A stretch of DNA of 64,000 bases from Endomicrobiales bacterium. GTDB lineage: Bacteria; Elusimicrobiota; Endomicrobiia; Endomicrobiales; JAFGIL01. Positions 26,094 through 35,745 of the stretch are shown here, one piece after another. The stretch covers positions 61,686 to 125,685 of the forward strand of contig JAFGIL010000020.1 of the NCBI GenBank assembly GCA_016929635.1, in the 5' to 3' direction. Position numbers and translations under genes: made by a program. The notes under the pieces were generated by a model, which saw nothing but the letters and a program-made list of their open reading frames with translations, made no database searches and had not been told where the DNA came from. Each line of letters opens with the position of its first letter. Positions within the stretch are counted from its first letter, which is position 1.

Positions 26094-28730
26094 ATGGATT
26101 CCAAAGATATACGCAGAAAATTTCTTGATTTTTTCAAAAAGCAAGACCATAAAGTAGTCCCTTCAGATTCTCTTATACCTTCGGGAGATCCGACTCTGCT
26201 TTTTACTTCAGCCGGAATGGTGCAGTTCAAAAATCATTTCCTGGGACAGTCAAAGGATACTTTTAAAAGGGCTGCCTCCTGCCAGAAATGTTTTCGTACC
26301 TCTGATATTGATCAGGTTGGCTATACACGCAGGCACCTTACATTCTTTGAGATGCTCGGTAATTTTTCTTTTGGTGATTATTTTAAGAAAGACGCAATTG
26401 GTTGGGGGTGGGAGTTCCTGACTAAAACAATTGGTCTTCCGAAAGATAAGCTTTATGCAACGATTTATAAGGACGATGAGGAAGCTTTTAAAATCTGGGA
26501 AAAAATAGTTCCTAAATCAAAAATTACAAGGCTTGGCGAAGATTCCAATTTCTGGAACATGGGGCCAACGGGGCCTTGCGGACCGTGTTCGGAAATTTTA
26601 ATGGATATGGGAGAAAAACTGGGATGCGGCAAAGCTTCATGCGGCCCGGGATGCGATTGTGACAGATACCTGGAGGTATGGAACCTTGTTTTTACCCAGT
26701 TTGACCGCCAGGAAAACGGGGAACTGAAGCCTTTACCCAGAAAGAACATAGATACAGGGATGGGGCTTGAAAGGCTTGTGTCCGCTTCTTTAGGTAAAGA
26801 AACCGTTTTTGAAACCGATCTTTTTAAGCCTATTATAAAAGAGGTTCTGAATATATTTGAAACTTCAGGTGTTAGCAGGGACGCAAAAAAAAGCGTATCA
26901 GAACTCAGAATGATAGCTGACCATTCCAGGGCAATAACTTTCCTTATATCAGACGGCATATTGCCTTCAAATGAAGGCAGGGGATATGTCTTAAGAAGGA
27001 TTTTAAGGCGTGCTCTCCGGCAGGGCAAGATGTTCGGGTTGAGCGAGCCGTTTCTTTATAAAGTTACGGCTCAGGTTTCGGAAATCATGAAGGATGCATA
27101 TCCGGAGTTAGATGAAAGAAGGGAAAACATTGCTTCTATAGTAAAGATGGAAGAGGAAAATTTTCTTGTAACGCTTGAGTCCGGCAGTAAACTGCTTGAA
27201 GAAATTATAGAAAAATTTGGAAATAAAAAAACAATTCCTGGACAGGAAGTTTTTAAACTTTATGATACTTACGGCTTTCCCCATGAGCTTACAAAAGAAA
27301 TTGCAGGTGAGAAGGGGTTAAAAATTGATGAAGAGGGTTTTATTGCAGCACAGAAAAGAGCGCAGGAAAAATCGCGTGCTGCGTGGAGCGGCTCCGGAGA
27401 AAAAGATATGACTTTGTATTCTAAAATCCAGAAAGATGTTGGAGAGATTAAATTTACCGGCTATGAGAATGCCGGAGTAAGCGGTGTTGATGTTTTAGCC
27501 ATTATAAGTGACGGAAAAAGCAAGCCTTCCCTTAAATCAAACGAAACCGGCGAGATAGTCCTTAAACAGACCCCTTTCTATGCGGAGTCCGGGGGGCAGG
27601 TAGGGGATACAGGTAAGTTAAAATCCGGTAGTATTGCAATTGATGTTATAGATACCAGGAAACCCGTTGAGGGTTTGGTGGTGCATAAAGTCAAAGTGAC
27701 CAAAGGGGAGCTAAAGGTTGGACAGAAGATAGATGCTGTTGTTGATATGGAAAGGCGTAAAAAAATAATGAGCCATCATACGGCGACGCATCTTTTGCAT
27801 AAAGCGTTAAGAACGATTTTGGGAACTCACGTCACACAGGCAGGCTCTCTTGTTACTCCTGATTATTTCCGTTTCGATTTTACGCATTTGCGTGCTTTGG
27901 AACAGAAGGAGCTGCAGGCGGTCGAGGAAATGGTAAACAAGGCAATACGCGATAATTTATCCGTTTGTATAGCCCATAAGAATATAGAAGATGCCAGAAA
28001 ACAGGGGGCCATGGCCCTTTTCGGGGAAAAGTACAGCGAAACAGTCAGGGTTGTTTCAATAAACGAACCTTCCGATGAGAAACACCTGTCTATGGAGTTG
28101 TGCGGCGGTACTCATGTTTCGAAAACAGGAGATATAGGATTTTTTAAAATAATTGCTGAATCATCCATAGCAAGCGGCACAAGAAGGATTGAAGCTGTTG
28201 TAGGGGAAGCGGCTGAAAAATACGTAAGGAAGTTAGAGAGGGTGCTGGATGATTGTTCGTTTAAATTAAAAGGCAGCGTATCGGATTTGCCAGAACGTAT
28301 TGATAAAATTGTTACTAAACAGAAGGAAATGGAAAAGGAGATAAGGCAGTTAAAGTCCGCTGTTGCTACAGGCGGCGGCAAATCCGACATATTGAATGAT
28401 TTAAAGGAAGTTAATGGAGTGAAAGTGCTGGCTACTAAATTAAGCAGCATTGATATCAAGTCGCTGCGCAATGTGGTTGATGAGATGCGTACTAAACTGG
28501 GTTCGGGTATCGTTATTTTAGCTACCGATGAGGATGAGAAGCTTTCGTTTGTGGTAAGTATTACGGGGGATTTGGTTAAATCCGGGTATAATGCAGGAAA
28601 GATTGCAAAAAACATTGCGGCTCAAGTCGGCGGATCGGGAGGCGGAAAACCTGATTTTGCCCAGGGGGGAGGGAAAGAGGTGTCTAAATTTTCAAATATT
28701 ATAAAAAATTTATCGGAGATAATAAAATGA
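26094..28730 (+). CDS. alaS: Alanyl-tRNA synthetase
   Basis: The protein has 878 residues, full length for bacterial AlaS. The class II core contains T-S-A-G-M-V-Q-F-K and G-N-F-S-F-G-D-Y-F. The editing domain has H-H-T-A-T-H-L-L-H-K (zinc-binding histidines) and C-G-G-T-H-V. The C-terminal DHHA1/C-Ala domain has G-G-S-G-G-G-K-P-D-F-A-Q-G-G-G. It charges tRNA-Ala and clears Ser/Gly mischarging. The next gene overlaps its stop by 4 bp, indicating translational coupling to the ACT protein. Confidence 0.97.
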   Translation: MDSKDIRRKFLDFFKKQDHKVVPSDSLIPSGDPTLLFTSAGMVQFKNHFLGQSKDTFKRAASCQKCFRTSDIDQVGYTRRHLTFFEMLGNFSFGDYFKKDAIGWGWEFLTKTIGLPKDKLYATIYKDDEEAFKIWEKIVPKSKITRLGEDSNFWNMGPTGPCGPCSEILMDMGEKLGCGKASCGPGCDCDRYLEVWNLVFTQFDRQENGELKPLPRKNIDTGMGLERLVSASLGKETVFETDLFKPIIKEVLNIFETSGVSRDAKKSVSELRMIADHSRAITFLISDGILPSNEGRGYVLRRILRRALRQGKMFGLSEPFLYKVTAQVSEIMKDAYPELDERRENIASIVKMEEENFLVTLESGSKLLEEIIEKFGNKKTIPGQEVFKLYDTYGFPHELTKEIAGEKGLKIDEEGFIAAQKRAQEKSRAAWSGSGEKDMTLYSKIQKDVGEIKFTGYENAGVSGVDVLAIISDGKSKPSLKSNETGEIVLKQTPFYAESGGQVGDTGKLKSGSIAIDVIDTRKPVEGLVVHKVKVTKGELKVGQKIDAVVDMERRKKIMSHHTATHLLHKALRTILGTHVTQAGSLVTPDYFRFDFTHLRALEQKELQAVEEMVNKAIRDNLSVCIAHKNIEDARKQGAMALFGEKYSETVRVVSINEPSDEKHLSMELCGGTHVSKTGDIGFFKIIAESSIASGTRRIEAVVGEAAEKYVRKLERVLDDCSFKLKGSVSDLPERIDKIVTKQKEMEKEIRQLKSAVATGGGKSDILNDLKEVNGVKVLATKLSSIDIKSLRNVVDEMRTKLGSGIVILATDEDEKLSFVVSITGDLVKSGYNAGKIAKNIAAQVGGSGGGKPDFAQGGGKEVSKFSNIIKNLSEIIK

Positions 28731-29275
28731 AAAGAAAAAAAGTCGCTATTTCAGTTCTCGGAAAAGACCGCCCGGGAATAGTCTCATCAATTACCAGGGT
28801 TTTATATGAAACAGGCTGCAATATCGAGGATTCATCCATGACACAGCTCAGGGGCGAGTTTGCAATGATCCTTCTTGTTGAGCTTACCAGTAAGTTAAAG
28901 CCCCAGGTGCTTTTCGGTAAGTTAAAACGCCAGGCAGGCAGGTTAAAATTATCGGCTTCTATGCGCATTCTTTCCTCCGGAGAAGGAAAAAGGGAAAAAT
29001 CCAAGGGGAAACCTTATATTATTTCCGTTTTCGGTGCGGACAAACCAGGGATAGTCTATAAAGTAAGCAGTTTTCTTTCGAAAAATAGAATTAACATAAC
29101 AGATGTACAGACAAATATTTCCAAAAGCAATAACAAATCCACTTATATTATGTTACTTGAAGTAGACCTGCCTGCAAAGCTGTCAGCAAAAACCATACAG
29201 AACAGGTTGAAAGATATTGCAAACAATCTAAAAGTATCAATTAATATAAATCCTGTCGAAAATTTAGAGTTATAA
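28727..29275 (+). CDS. Double ACT-domain regulatory protein (GcvR-like)
   Basis: The protein has 182 residues with two ACT domains in tandem (~5-75 and ~100-175), each with a ligand-loop motif: G-K-D-R-P-G-I-V-S near 12-20 and G-A-D-K-P-G-I-V-Y near 104-112. This is the layout of glycine-cleavage repressor-like and formyltransferase-regulator proteins, which sense amino acids. No DNA-binding or catalytic domain is present, so it probably acts through a partner. The 4-bp overlap with alaS suggests a role tied to amino-acid status; the ligand is not determinable. Confidence 0.85.
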   Translation: MKRKKVAISVLGKDRPGIVSSITRVLYETGCNIEDSSMTQLRGEFAMILLVELTSKLKPQVLFGKLKRQAGRLKLSASMRILSSGEGKREKSKGKPYIISVFGADKPGIVYKVSSFLSKNRINITDVQTNISKSNNKSTYIMLLEVDLPAKLSAKTIQNRLKDIANNLKVSININPVENLEL

Positions 29276-29311
29276 TAAACTCATTACTTAATATCGGAGG
29301 TAAAAGATAAA

Positions 29312-30223
29312 ATGAGTATTCTTGTTGTTGGTTCCACTGCTTTGGATTCTGTAAAAACACCTTTTGGCGAAATGGATGATGCACTTGGAGGTTCTGCTAC
29401 ATATTTTTCTGTTTCTGCATCTTATTTCACCAATATAAATCTTGTTGCTGTGGTAGGAGAGGATTTTCCGGATAATTACATTAATCTATTGAAGAAGCAT
29501 AAGGTGGATTTGAAGGGTTTGCAAAAAGTTCCTGGAAAAACCTTCAGGTGGAAAGGTCAGTATATGTACGATTTAAACCAGGCCGAGACATTGAATACCG
29601 AATTGAATGTTTTTGCGGACTTTAAGCCCCGGATACCAGAGGAATATTGCAATAGTGAATATGTATTCCTAGCAAATATTGATCCTGAACTGCAGCTTGA
29701 GGTGTTAAAACAGGTAAAAAAACCCAAACTTATAGCCTGTGATACGATGAACTTCTGGATTGAAAGAAAACCTTCTCAGCTTAAAAAAACTTTGAAATAC
29801 GTGGATATATTGGTAATTAACGAAGCCGAGGTCAGGCAGTTGGCCGGGGAGAAAAACCTGATTAAAGCCGCAAAAACAATCTGCAGCTGGGGCCCTAAAG
29901 CATTGGTAATAAAACGCGGCGAATACGGGTCATTGTTTTATTTTAAAGGGCAGATGTTTTCCGCTCCCGCTTTCCCGCTTGAAACCGTATCAGACCCTAC
30001 AGGGGCGGGAGATTCTTTTGCCGGAGGGTTTATGGGCTATCTGGCAAAAAGCAGGAGCCTTAAAGAGAAAGATTTCCGTCGCGCAATAATATTCGGGAGC
30101 GTAATGGCTTCTTATAATGTGGAAGATTTCAGTTTAAACAGGCTGAAACGTTTGGATTGGAAACAGATTAAGCAGAGATTTTTGCAATTCAGGAAATTAA
30201 CCTATTTTGATACAATAAAATAG
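29312..30223 (+). CDS. PfkB-family carbohydrate/nucleoside kinase
   Basis: The protein has 303 residues of the ribokinase fold. The N-terminal G-G-S-A-T-Y-F segment binds substrate, and D-P-T-G-A-G-D-S-F-A-G-G at ~228-239 holds the anion hole and the catalytic base Asp234. The phosphate acceptor is probably a sugar or nucleoside; its place just before cytidine deaminase fits nucleoside salvage, but this is contextual inference. A strong ribosome site (GGAGG) precedes the ATG, and cdd begins 12 bp after the stop. Confidence 0.88.
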   Translation: MSILVVGSTALDSVKTPFGEMDDALGGSATYFSVSASYFTNINLVAVVGEDFPDNYINLLKKHKVDLKGLQKVPGKTFRWKGQYMYDLNQAETLNTELNVFADFKPRIPEEYCNSEYVFLANIDPELQLEVLKQVKKPKLIACDTMNFWIERKPSQLKKTLKYVDILVINEAEVRQLAGEKNLIKAAKTICSWGPKALVIKRGEYGSLFYFKGQMFSAPAFPLETVSDPTGAGDSFAGGFMGYLAKSRSLKEKDFRRAIIFGSVMASYNVEDFSLNRLKRLDWKQIKQRFLQFRKLTYFDTIK

Positions 30224-30235
30224 TAGTTCATAAAT

Positions 30236-30634
30236 ATGAAAACAAAATACAAAGAACTTTTGGAAGAAGCAAGAAAGGCAAGAAAAAAAGCCTACAGCCC
30301 TTATTCAAAGCTTAAAGTAGGGGCTGCCGTTTTAACCGATAAAGGGAATATTTATACCGGCGTTAATGCGGAGAATGCTTCGTTTGGTTTAACAAATTGT
30401 GCGGAGCGTACGGCTATATATAATGCCCTGTCCTGCGGAGAAAAGAAGTTTAAAGCAGTGGCTGTCTTTTCGGATAAACCCGGCATAGCGCCCTGCGGTG
30501 CCTGCAGGCAGGTCATTTATGAGTTTGGCAGTGACATAGATGTAATCTTTAGAAAAAACAGCAAGAACTATACAGTCAAGAAAATTTCAGAACTCCTGCC
30601 AGATGCTTTCAGATTCGGAAGAAAGAAGAGATAA
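30236..30634 (+). CDS. cdd: Cytidine deaminase
   Basis: The protein has 132 residues, the size of the homotetrameric class. The substrate-binding G-V-N-A-E-N-A-S-F segment is at ~42-50. The zinc site is C55-A-E57-R (E57 is the proton shuttle) with P-C87-G-A-C90-R-Q. It deaminates cytidine and deoxycytidine to uridine forms in pyrimidine salvage. It lies between the PfkB kinase and the Na/Pi cotransporter with gaps of 12 and 6 bp. Confidence 0.95.
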   Translation: MKTKYKELLEEARKARKKAYSPYSKLKVGAAVLTDKGNIYTGVNAENASFGLTNCAERTAIYNALSCGEKKFKAVAVFSDKPGIAPCGACRQVIYEFGSDIDVIFRKNSKNYTVKKISELLPDAFRFGRKKR

Positions 30635-30640
30635 AAAATA

Positions 30641-32695
30641 GTGAAAAAGAATATTATCATTTCTTTTATTTTATTCTTCATTTTTTACCAGCCTTCCTTT
30701 GCCGGCCATAAAATAAAAAAAATATCAGGAGATAACCAGTTCGGCATTACGGGATATCCTTTAAAGAAAGATTTTGTGGTTCAGGTTCTTTCGGAAAAAG
30801 GTAAACCGCAGACAGGCATACCGGTATCCTTTGTTATTATCAGCCAGCCCGAACTGCCTTTGAATCACAGAAAAAGCTCTGAATCCGCATTAAGCACTAC
30901 TTTATGCGTAACGGATGAAGAAGGCTATGCAAAATCGAGGCTGAACCTGGGGCATCCTCAGTCCGGTGAGGTTCTGGTAGGCGCTTCAACGGGAAAAACA
31001 ATAGGAAATCCTGCTGTATTTAAAGTTACGGCCCAGAAGAAATACTGGATTCTATTGCTTATCCTCGGTATTTTCGGCGGTTTGGGCCTGTTTCTTTTTG
31101 GAATTTTTTATTTAAATAACAGCCTTAGAAAAATTGCAGGGAAAAAATTAAGAGAGATTTTGATTACCTTAACAGGTTCGCCTTTTAAGGGGATAGGCAC
31201 GGGATTTTTTGTGACCATGCTGAATCAGGCCAGTTCTGCAACCACGGTCTTAGAGGTCAGTCTGGTAAGCGCTGGCCTTTTAACCTTTTATCAGTCAATG
31301 GCTGTGACAATGGGCGCCGAGATCGGCTCCACGATTACAGCCCAGATAGTTGCATTTAGAATTTCCAATTACGCAATACTGATAGTCGGGCTGGGTTTTT
31401 ACCTGACGGTCCTTTCCAAGAGCAGGATTTGGAAACGGATAGGCGATACTATTCTTGGTTTAGGGCTGGTGTTTTTCGGGATAAAGATTATGTCGGATCT
31501 TTTTATGCCGATGCATAATTACGGCCCGTTCATAGATGTGATGAAAAACCTGGAAAATCCATTTTTTGGAATGCTTATAGGTTTGTTGTTTACCGCTGTA
31601 GTCAGATCCAGCGGGATAACATCAGGAATTATAATAAGCCTGGCTTTAGCGGAAGCTATAACTTTATATCAGGCTATACCTGTAGTTTTGGGTTCTCAGA
31701 TTGGTACGTGTTTGAATGCAGTTATTGCATCTATCGGACGCAACAGGGAGGCAAGAAGGGCAGCTTTATGGCATATGTTTCACCAGATAGCCGGCGCAAT
31801 TATTGTTTTTCCGTTCCTGATTTTGTTTTATTTTAAAAGCGAGCCATTATGGATATATTTCGTAAAATGGTTTACTCATGCATTTCTGAGAACAAACGAA
31901 TTGGCGCGTCAGATTGCCGTATCACACACTCTTGCGGCCTTATTAAATGCGGTTATTTTTTTCCCGCTGCTTCCTCTGATGAATAAGTTATTTTGCAGGA
32001 TATTGCCTTCAAAAGAACAGGAAAAACCTTTTGGCCCCATATATATTGATGATGAGTTCTTGGAGACGCCTTCTTTGGCCCTGGAACAGGCAAAAAAGGA
32101 AATTGCGAGGGAAGGCGAAGTAGTCTTAAGCATGATGAAGCAGCTGCTCAGGGTTTTTGAAACACAGGATTTCAAATTAGCGGAGGCTATATCTCTTCAG
32201 GAAATTCATGCAGATGTGCTGCGAAACTCAATAGTCCCTTATTTATCCAAGTTAGGGCAGGGGTCTCTGGAAGAAGAACAGCTACAACAGGAGAACCAGC
32301 TTCTTTTTATAGTTGATGACATTGAATCAATAGGAGACATTGTTGATAAAAATATTCTGCCGCTGATTCATAAAAAACTTGAAAACAACCTGTGGTTTTC
32401 AGATGAAGGATGGAAGGACATAGTTGATTTACATGCAATGGTTATCAACAATTTTGAAAGTTTGCTTAGCAGTATCAAAAGCGGAAATCTGGAGCAGGTT
32501 AAGCTTATAATAGAAAAAAAATCTGAATTAAACATATACCAGTCAGAGCTGCGCAAGCGCCACATCAGCAGGCTGCATTCGGGGGTACAGGAATCGCTTG
32601 AAACCTCAAGCGTGCACCTGGATTTGATAGACCAGCTGAAAAGCATAAATTCCCATATAACAGCTATATGCTACACCCTGATAAACGGCGTATAG
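30641..32695 (+). CDS. Na/Pi cotransporter family protein with N-terminal Ig-like domain and PhoU-like tail
   Basis: The protein has 684 residues and starts with GTG. A signal peptide (1-21, S-F-A-G) is followed by an exported Ig/Big-1-like domain (~25-130, with G-I-P-V-S-F-V-I and T-D-E-E-G-Y-A). The Na/Pi cotransporter core spans ~135-440 and carries the repeated signature: T-M-L-N-Q-A-S-S-A-T-T near 190 and V-V-R-S-S-G-I-T-S-G near 320. The C-terminal ~200 residues are helical and PhoU-like. It probably couples Na+ to phosphate movement across the inner membrane. The periplasmic Ig domain is an unusual addition. There is no pst or pho gene nearby. Confidence 0.88.
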   Translation: MKKNIIISFILFFIFYQPSFAGHKIKKISGDNQFGITGYPLKKDFVVQVLSEKGKPQTGIPVSFVIISQPELPLNHRKSSESALSTTLCVTDEEGYAKSRLNLGHPQSGEVLVGASTGKTIGNPAVFKVTAQKKYWILLLILGIFGGLGLFLFGIFYLNNSLRKIAGKKLREILITLTGSPFKGIGTGFFVTMLNQASSATTVLEVSLVSAGLLTFYQSMAVTMGAEIGSTITAQIVAFRISNYAILIVGLGFYLTVLSKSRIWKRIGDTILGLGLVFFGIKIMSDLFMPMHNYGPFIDVMKNLENPFFGMLIGLLFTAVVRSSGITSGIIISLALAEAITLYQAIPVVLGSQIGTCLNAVIASIGRNREARRAALWHMFHQIAGAIIVFPFLILFYFKSEPLWIYFVKWFTHAFLRTNELARQIAVSHTLAALLNAVIFFPLLPLMNKLFCRILPSKEQEKPFGPIYIDDEFLETPSLALEQAKKEIAREGEVVLSMMKQLLRVFETQDFKLAEAISLQEIHADVLRNSIVPYLSKLGQGSLEEEQLQQENQLLFIVDDIESIGDIVDKNILPLIHKKLENNLWFSDEGWKDIVDLHAMVINNFESLLSSIKSGNLEQVKLIIEKKSELNIYQSELRKRHISRLHSGVQESLETSSVHLDLIDQLKSINSHITAICYTLINGV

Positions 32696-32762
32696 AATAA
32701 ATTCAATTCCTGCCTTTCTATTTTATAAATATTTTAATATAATATTACTATAATAGCCGAAA

Positions 32763-32791
32763 TTGACAATTCAGCAAAATTTATATATATT
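32763..32791 (+). promoter_or_regulatory. Consensus-like sigma70 promoter for the 32.9-41.6 kb operon
   Basis: TTGACA (32763-32768) and TATATT (32786-32791) are separated by exactly 17 bp, in the only sizeable gap before a run of eight co-directional genes. The transcript would carry a leader of about 75 bases before the TTG start at 32872. Confidence 0.6.
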
Positions 32792-32871
32792 TCAATAAGA
32801 GTTATTGTATTGAAATAGTAATTGTAAAGCCGGATTTTTTCAGAATAATGCGTTAAAAAGAGCAGGTAATC

Positions 32872-34416
32872 TTGAAAAAGAGAAACATAATAATATTTCT
32901 TATTCTGCTGATACCGTTTTTTTGCGAGGCAAAGAGGTTCACTGATACAGATGCGATGTATTATTGGTTTTACAGCCAGCAGGTTCCGGAAGGCCTTGTT
33001 TTAAATGAAGACAAGGACAATTTCACCGTAGAAGAAGAAGCTTTATCTGCAATAGTATTTTTAAATAGAGGGCACGTTCACAGAGCGGAAAAGATACTGG
33101 ATTTTTTTGCAAATCTTGAGAAAAAGATATCAGAAACAGGCGAATTCAAAGGTTTTTACAGATATTACCAGATAGACGGCCAGCCGCTTTCGTCGGAAAT
33201 ATTGGCAACTACCCAGCTCTGGCTCTTGGTTGCAATAAATGAATATACCTTAACCACTAAAAATAAAAGATATCTACACTTATCAAAAGCTATAAGCAAA
33301 ATAATCCTGGATTTGGAGGGAATAGAAGCAGGAATATCTGCCGGTTATTGGGGGACAACCCCTTTAACCTATTATACATGCACGGATAACCTGTTGGCGA
33401 TCTCTGTTTTTTCAAGACTTTGGAAATGGTCAAAAATAAGCGAATACAGGTATGCAGCCTGGAGAACGTACGAATTTATAAACAGGTTCCTATGGGATGC
33501 CGAAGAAAAAAAGTTCCGGCACAAAATATACCAGCCGGATTTTGACATAACGGATAGCTTCTGGTCTACGTTAATATTGGGGGAAAGTTATTTTGGCTGG
33601 AAGGATTTTCAGGAACCGACGGATTTGTATAATAAGATTCTGCTGGCTCTTGTTTATTTTACGTATGGTGAGGAAGAGAAAAGCAGATCTATACTAGGAG
33701 AGGTAGAAAAAAATATTATCTGGTCCAGAAAAAACTGGGGTTCAGCGGGCCTGCCGGTTGTGAAAGGCGGAAGAGAAATAGATGTTTTTACCACTGCATG
33801 GTATCTTTTAGTGCTGGACGGAGTAAATCCTTTTGAAATAGATCCGGATTTTTGGAAGAATAAAGTGATGTTATCCCCTGAACAACGTCAATTCAGCGGT
33901 GATGATTTTGAGGAAGGTAAATTACAGACTTTGCTGGCTTATCCCATGGATTTGATTGAAGAGAGACGCTGCAGGGTCATTGTTGATTGGGATACAGAAA
34001 ACATTAAAACCGGACAGGGCGCATTGCGGGTTTTTTTTACGCCGGCAACAAATGCTAATGCAGCGGAAGCAATTGTCACGCGGGAATTTTTGGAACGCCA
34101 GGATTTCTCTTCTTTTTCGAATCTTAAGATATGGATGAAGGCCTCGGCAACAGCGAGGATTTTTCAGTCAAAGCTGCAGGTAAATGTAGGATTCGTTGAC
34201 TCCGACGGGGAACTGTGGATTTCACCAAACCTGTCAATTATAGGACGCAAAGGATTTATAAACAGTTTTTCGTTCCCTAACGGATGGGAAAGACACAAAG
34301 GCAGCCATGGCAATAATATCTTTGATGTGGAGAGAATCCAGAAACTTAAAATACTCATTTATCAGCCGGAAGATACTCCCTGGCAGTTATATTTTGACGA
34401 TTTAGTCCTGAAATAG
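32872..34416 (+). CDS. Secreted six-hairpin-like protein with C-terminal carbohydrate-binding-like domain
   Basis: The protein has 514 residues, starts with TTG, and has a signal peptide (1-21, F-C-E-A). Residues ~25-320 are helical with aromatic-rich repeats such as S-A-G-Y-W-G-T-T-P-L-T-Y-Y-T and W-R-T-Y-E-F-I-N-R-F-L-W-D, resembling (alpha/alpha)6 barrels of glycoside hydrolases and lyases. Residues ~335-514 look like a beta-sandwich carbohydrate-binding module ending in L-Y-F-D-D-L-V-L, typical of CBM-like domains. A polysaccharide-acting or polysaccharide-binding periplasmic role is inferred; catalytic residues cannot be assigned. It heads an operon with envelope and signalling genes, 6 bp before the LysM barrel gene. 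Confidence 0.6.
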   Translation: MKKRNIIIFLILLIPFFCEAKRFTDTDAMYYWFYSQQVPEGLVLNEDKDNFTVEEEALSAIVFLNRGHVHRAEKILDFFANLEKKISETGEFKGFYRYYQIDGQPLSSEILATTQLWLLVAINEYTLTTKNKRYLHLSKAISKIILDLEGIEAGISAGYWGTTPLTYYTCTDNLLAISVFSRLWKWSKISEYRYAAWRTYEFINRFLWDAEEKKFRHKIYQPDFDITDSFWSTLILGESYFGWKDFQEPTDLYNKILLALVYFTYGEEEKSRSILGEVEKNIIWSRKNWGSAGLPVVKGGREIDVFTTAWYLLVLDGVNPFEIDPDFWKNKVMLSPEQRQFSGDDFEEGKLQTLLAYPMDLIEERRCRVIVDWDTENIKTGQGALRVFFTPATNANAAEAIVTREFLERQDFSSFSNLKIWMKASATARIFQSKLQVNVGFVDSDGELWISPNLSIIGRKGFINSFSFPNGWERHKGSHGNNIFDVERIQKLKILIYQPEDTPWQLYFDDLVLK

Positions 34417-34422
34417 GCAATT

Positions 34423-35715
34423 ATGAAAGAAGATAAAAAAGTAAATGTATTAATTGCTTTGGCATTATTAATGCTGTCTCATTTTTACTGCCGGTGTTAT
34501 GCCATGGAGTTTAGCGGGACGCGTGCTTTGGGTATGGGGCAGGCTTTTACTGCAGTTAACGGGGATATTAGTTCGGTCAGGCACAATCCTGCGGGGCTTT
34601 CCGGAATAAAAGTTCCCGAGATAGGACTGGATGTTGGAAGTTTTTATGAAAACGGGCATCTGGGCTCACAAACAGGCATGTTATTTGTCTGGCCGTGGGC
34701 TTTTCTGGATAACAAAAGGATGGCAATACACTGGAACAACCGTCTTTTAGGCGAAGAAAATATACAGCAGTCGGGATGTTCGATTAGCGGCAATACTTTT
34801 TATAAAGACTATCCTGTAAGATTGGGCGGTACATTAAAATGGAGGCTGGACAGCCTGAATAAAAAGCAGATGTTGTTAATAGACCTGGGAGTACAAACGG
34901 ATTTAGTGCCGGATAAAATAAGCGCCGGTATGGCTCTCACTAATTTATTTTCGAAGTATTCACAAGTAGCAGAGACTTCTCAATCGTGGGGTGTGCTTTA
35001 CAATTCACCATACGGTGATTTAAACGGCGATTTTGCCTGGCATGATGACCGTTTTTATTTGTCATTAGGCTGGGAAAGAATGTTGTATCAGGGGCTGATC
35101 ATAACGCGCTTAGGCCTTTTGAGTGCCCCCAAAAAATATGTAACCTTCGGACTGAGTACCCACCTTTGGCCTATAGGATTTGATGTTAGCTATGCATGGC
35201 CCACAAATACAACAAACGAATCGGGATATTTCCAGATCGGGGCTAGGTACCGTTTCGGAGGCAAGCATTTTTCAGAAGTTTTCCTTGACAGGTCTATAGA
35301 AAAGGCCGTTGCCTTGGAACATAAAATCGATGACCTTAAAAAAGAGCGGACAAAATTATCCAAAGAGATAATAGAATTGGAAAGGCATAAAATAAAACAG
35401 GATGCGGATATTTTTTCGCTGCCCGGAGTACCTGAAGAATATAGAAAGCAGTATTTTAAAAGAATTGAAGAATTAGAAAAAGAGAAAGAAAAATACAAAT
35501 ACAGTAAGCCCGTAAAAGAAAAAGCAACCAAAAAAGTAATAAAAATTACATGGCCCCAGCATCACAAGGTAGTGCCGGGAGATACGTTAAGATCCATAGC
35601 TCAAAGGTATTATAACAATCCTAATAATTGGCAGTTGATTTATAACGCTAATAAGGATAAAATTGAGAGAGGGCAGCCCAGGTTGGGAGAAGAGCTGACT
35701 ATCCCCAGGCCTTAA
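34423..35715 (+). CDS. PorV/PorQ-like outer-membrane barrel fused to coiled coil and LysM
   Basis: The protein has 430 residues. The signal peptide (~1-27) is followed by the PorV/PorQ-type entry motif G-T-R-A-L-G-M-G-Q-A-F-T-A-V and H-N-P-A-G-L-S-G, then a beta-barrel to about residue 285. A charged coiled coil (~285-375, K/E rich) leads to a C-terminal LysM domain (~380-430: H-K-V-V-P-G-D-T-L-R-S-I-A-Q, N-W-Q-L-I-Y-N-A-N, L-T-I-P). LysM binds peptidoglycan, so the protein should clamp the outer membrane to the cell wall across the periplasm, as OmpA does by another domain. This is inferred from the architecture. Confidence 0.82.
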   Translation: MKEDKKVNVLIALALLMLSHFYCRCYAMEFSGTRALGMGQAFTAVNGDISSVRHNPAGLSGIKVPEIGLDVGSFYENGHLGSQTGMLFVWPWAFLDNKRMAIHWNNRLLGEENIQQSGCSISGNTFYKDYPVRLGGTLKWRLDSLNKKQMLLIDLGVQTDLVPDKISAGMALTNLFSKYSQVAETSQSWGVLYNSPYGDLNGDFAWHDDRFYLSLGWERMLYQGLIITRLGLLSAPKKYVTFGLSTHLWPIGFDVSYAWPTNTTNESGYFQIGARYRFGGKHFSEVFLDRSIEKAVALEHKIDDLKKERTKLSKEIIELERHKIKQDADIFSLPGVPEEYRKQYFKRIEELEKEKEKYKYSKPVKEKATKKVIKITWPQHHKVVPGDTLRSIAQRYYNNPNNWQLIYNANKDKIERGQPRLGEELTIPRP

Positions 35716-35745
35716 AAGCAATTTCCCGATCCAAGGATAATCGTT

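Noticed and set aside
26465..27028. 187-residue frame on the minus strand
   Set aside because: It is antisense to the conserved catalytic core of alaS and has no protein-like motif.
28112..28615. 167-residue frame on the minus strand
   Set aside because: It is antisense to the C-terminal part of alaS; serine/leucine-rich composition is typical of a shadow frame.
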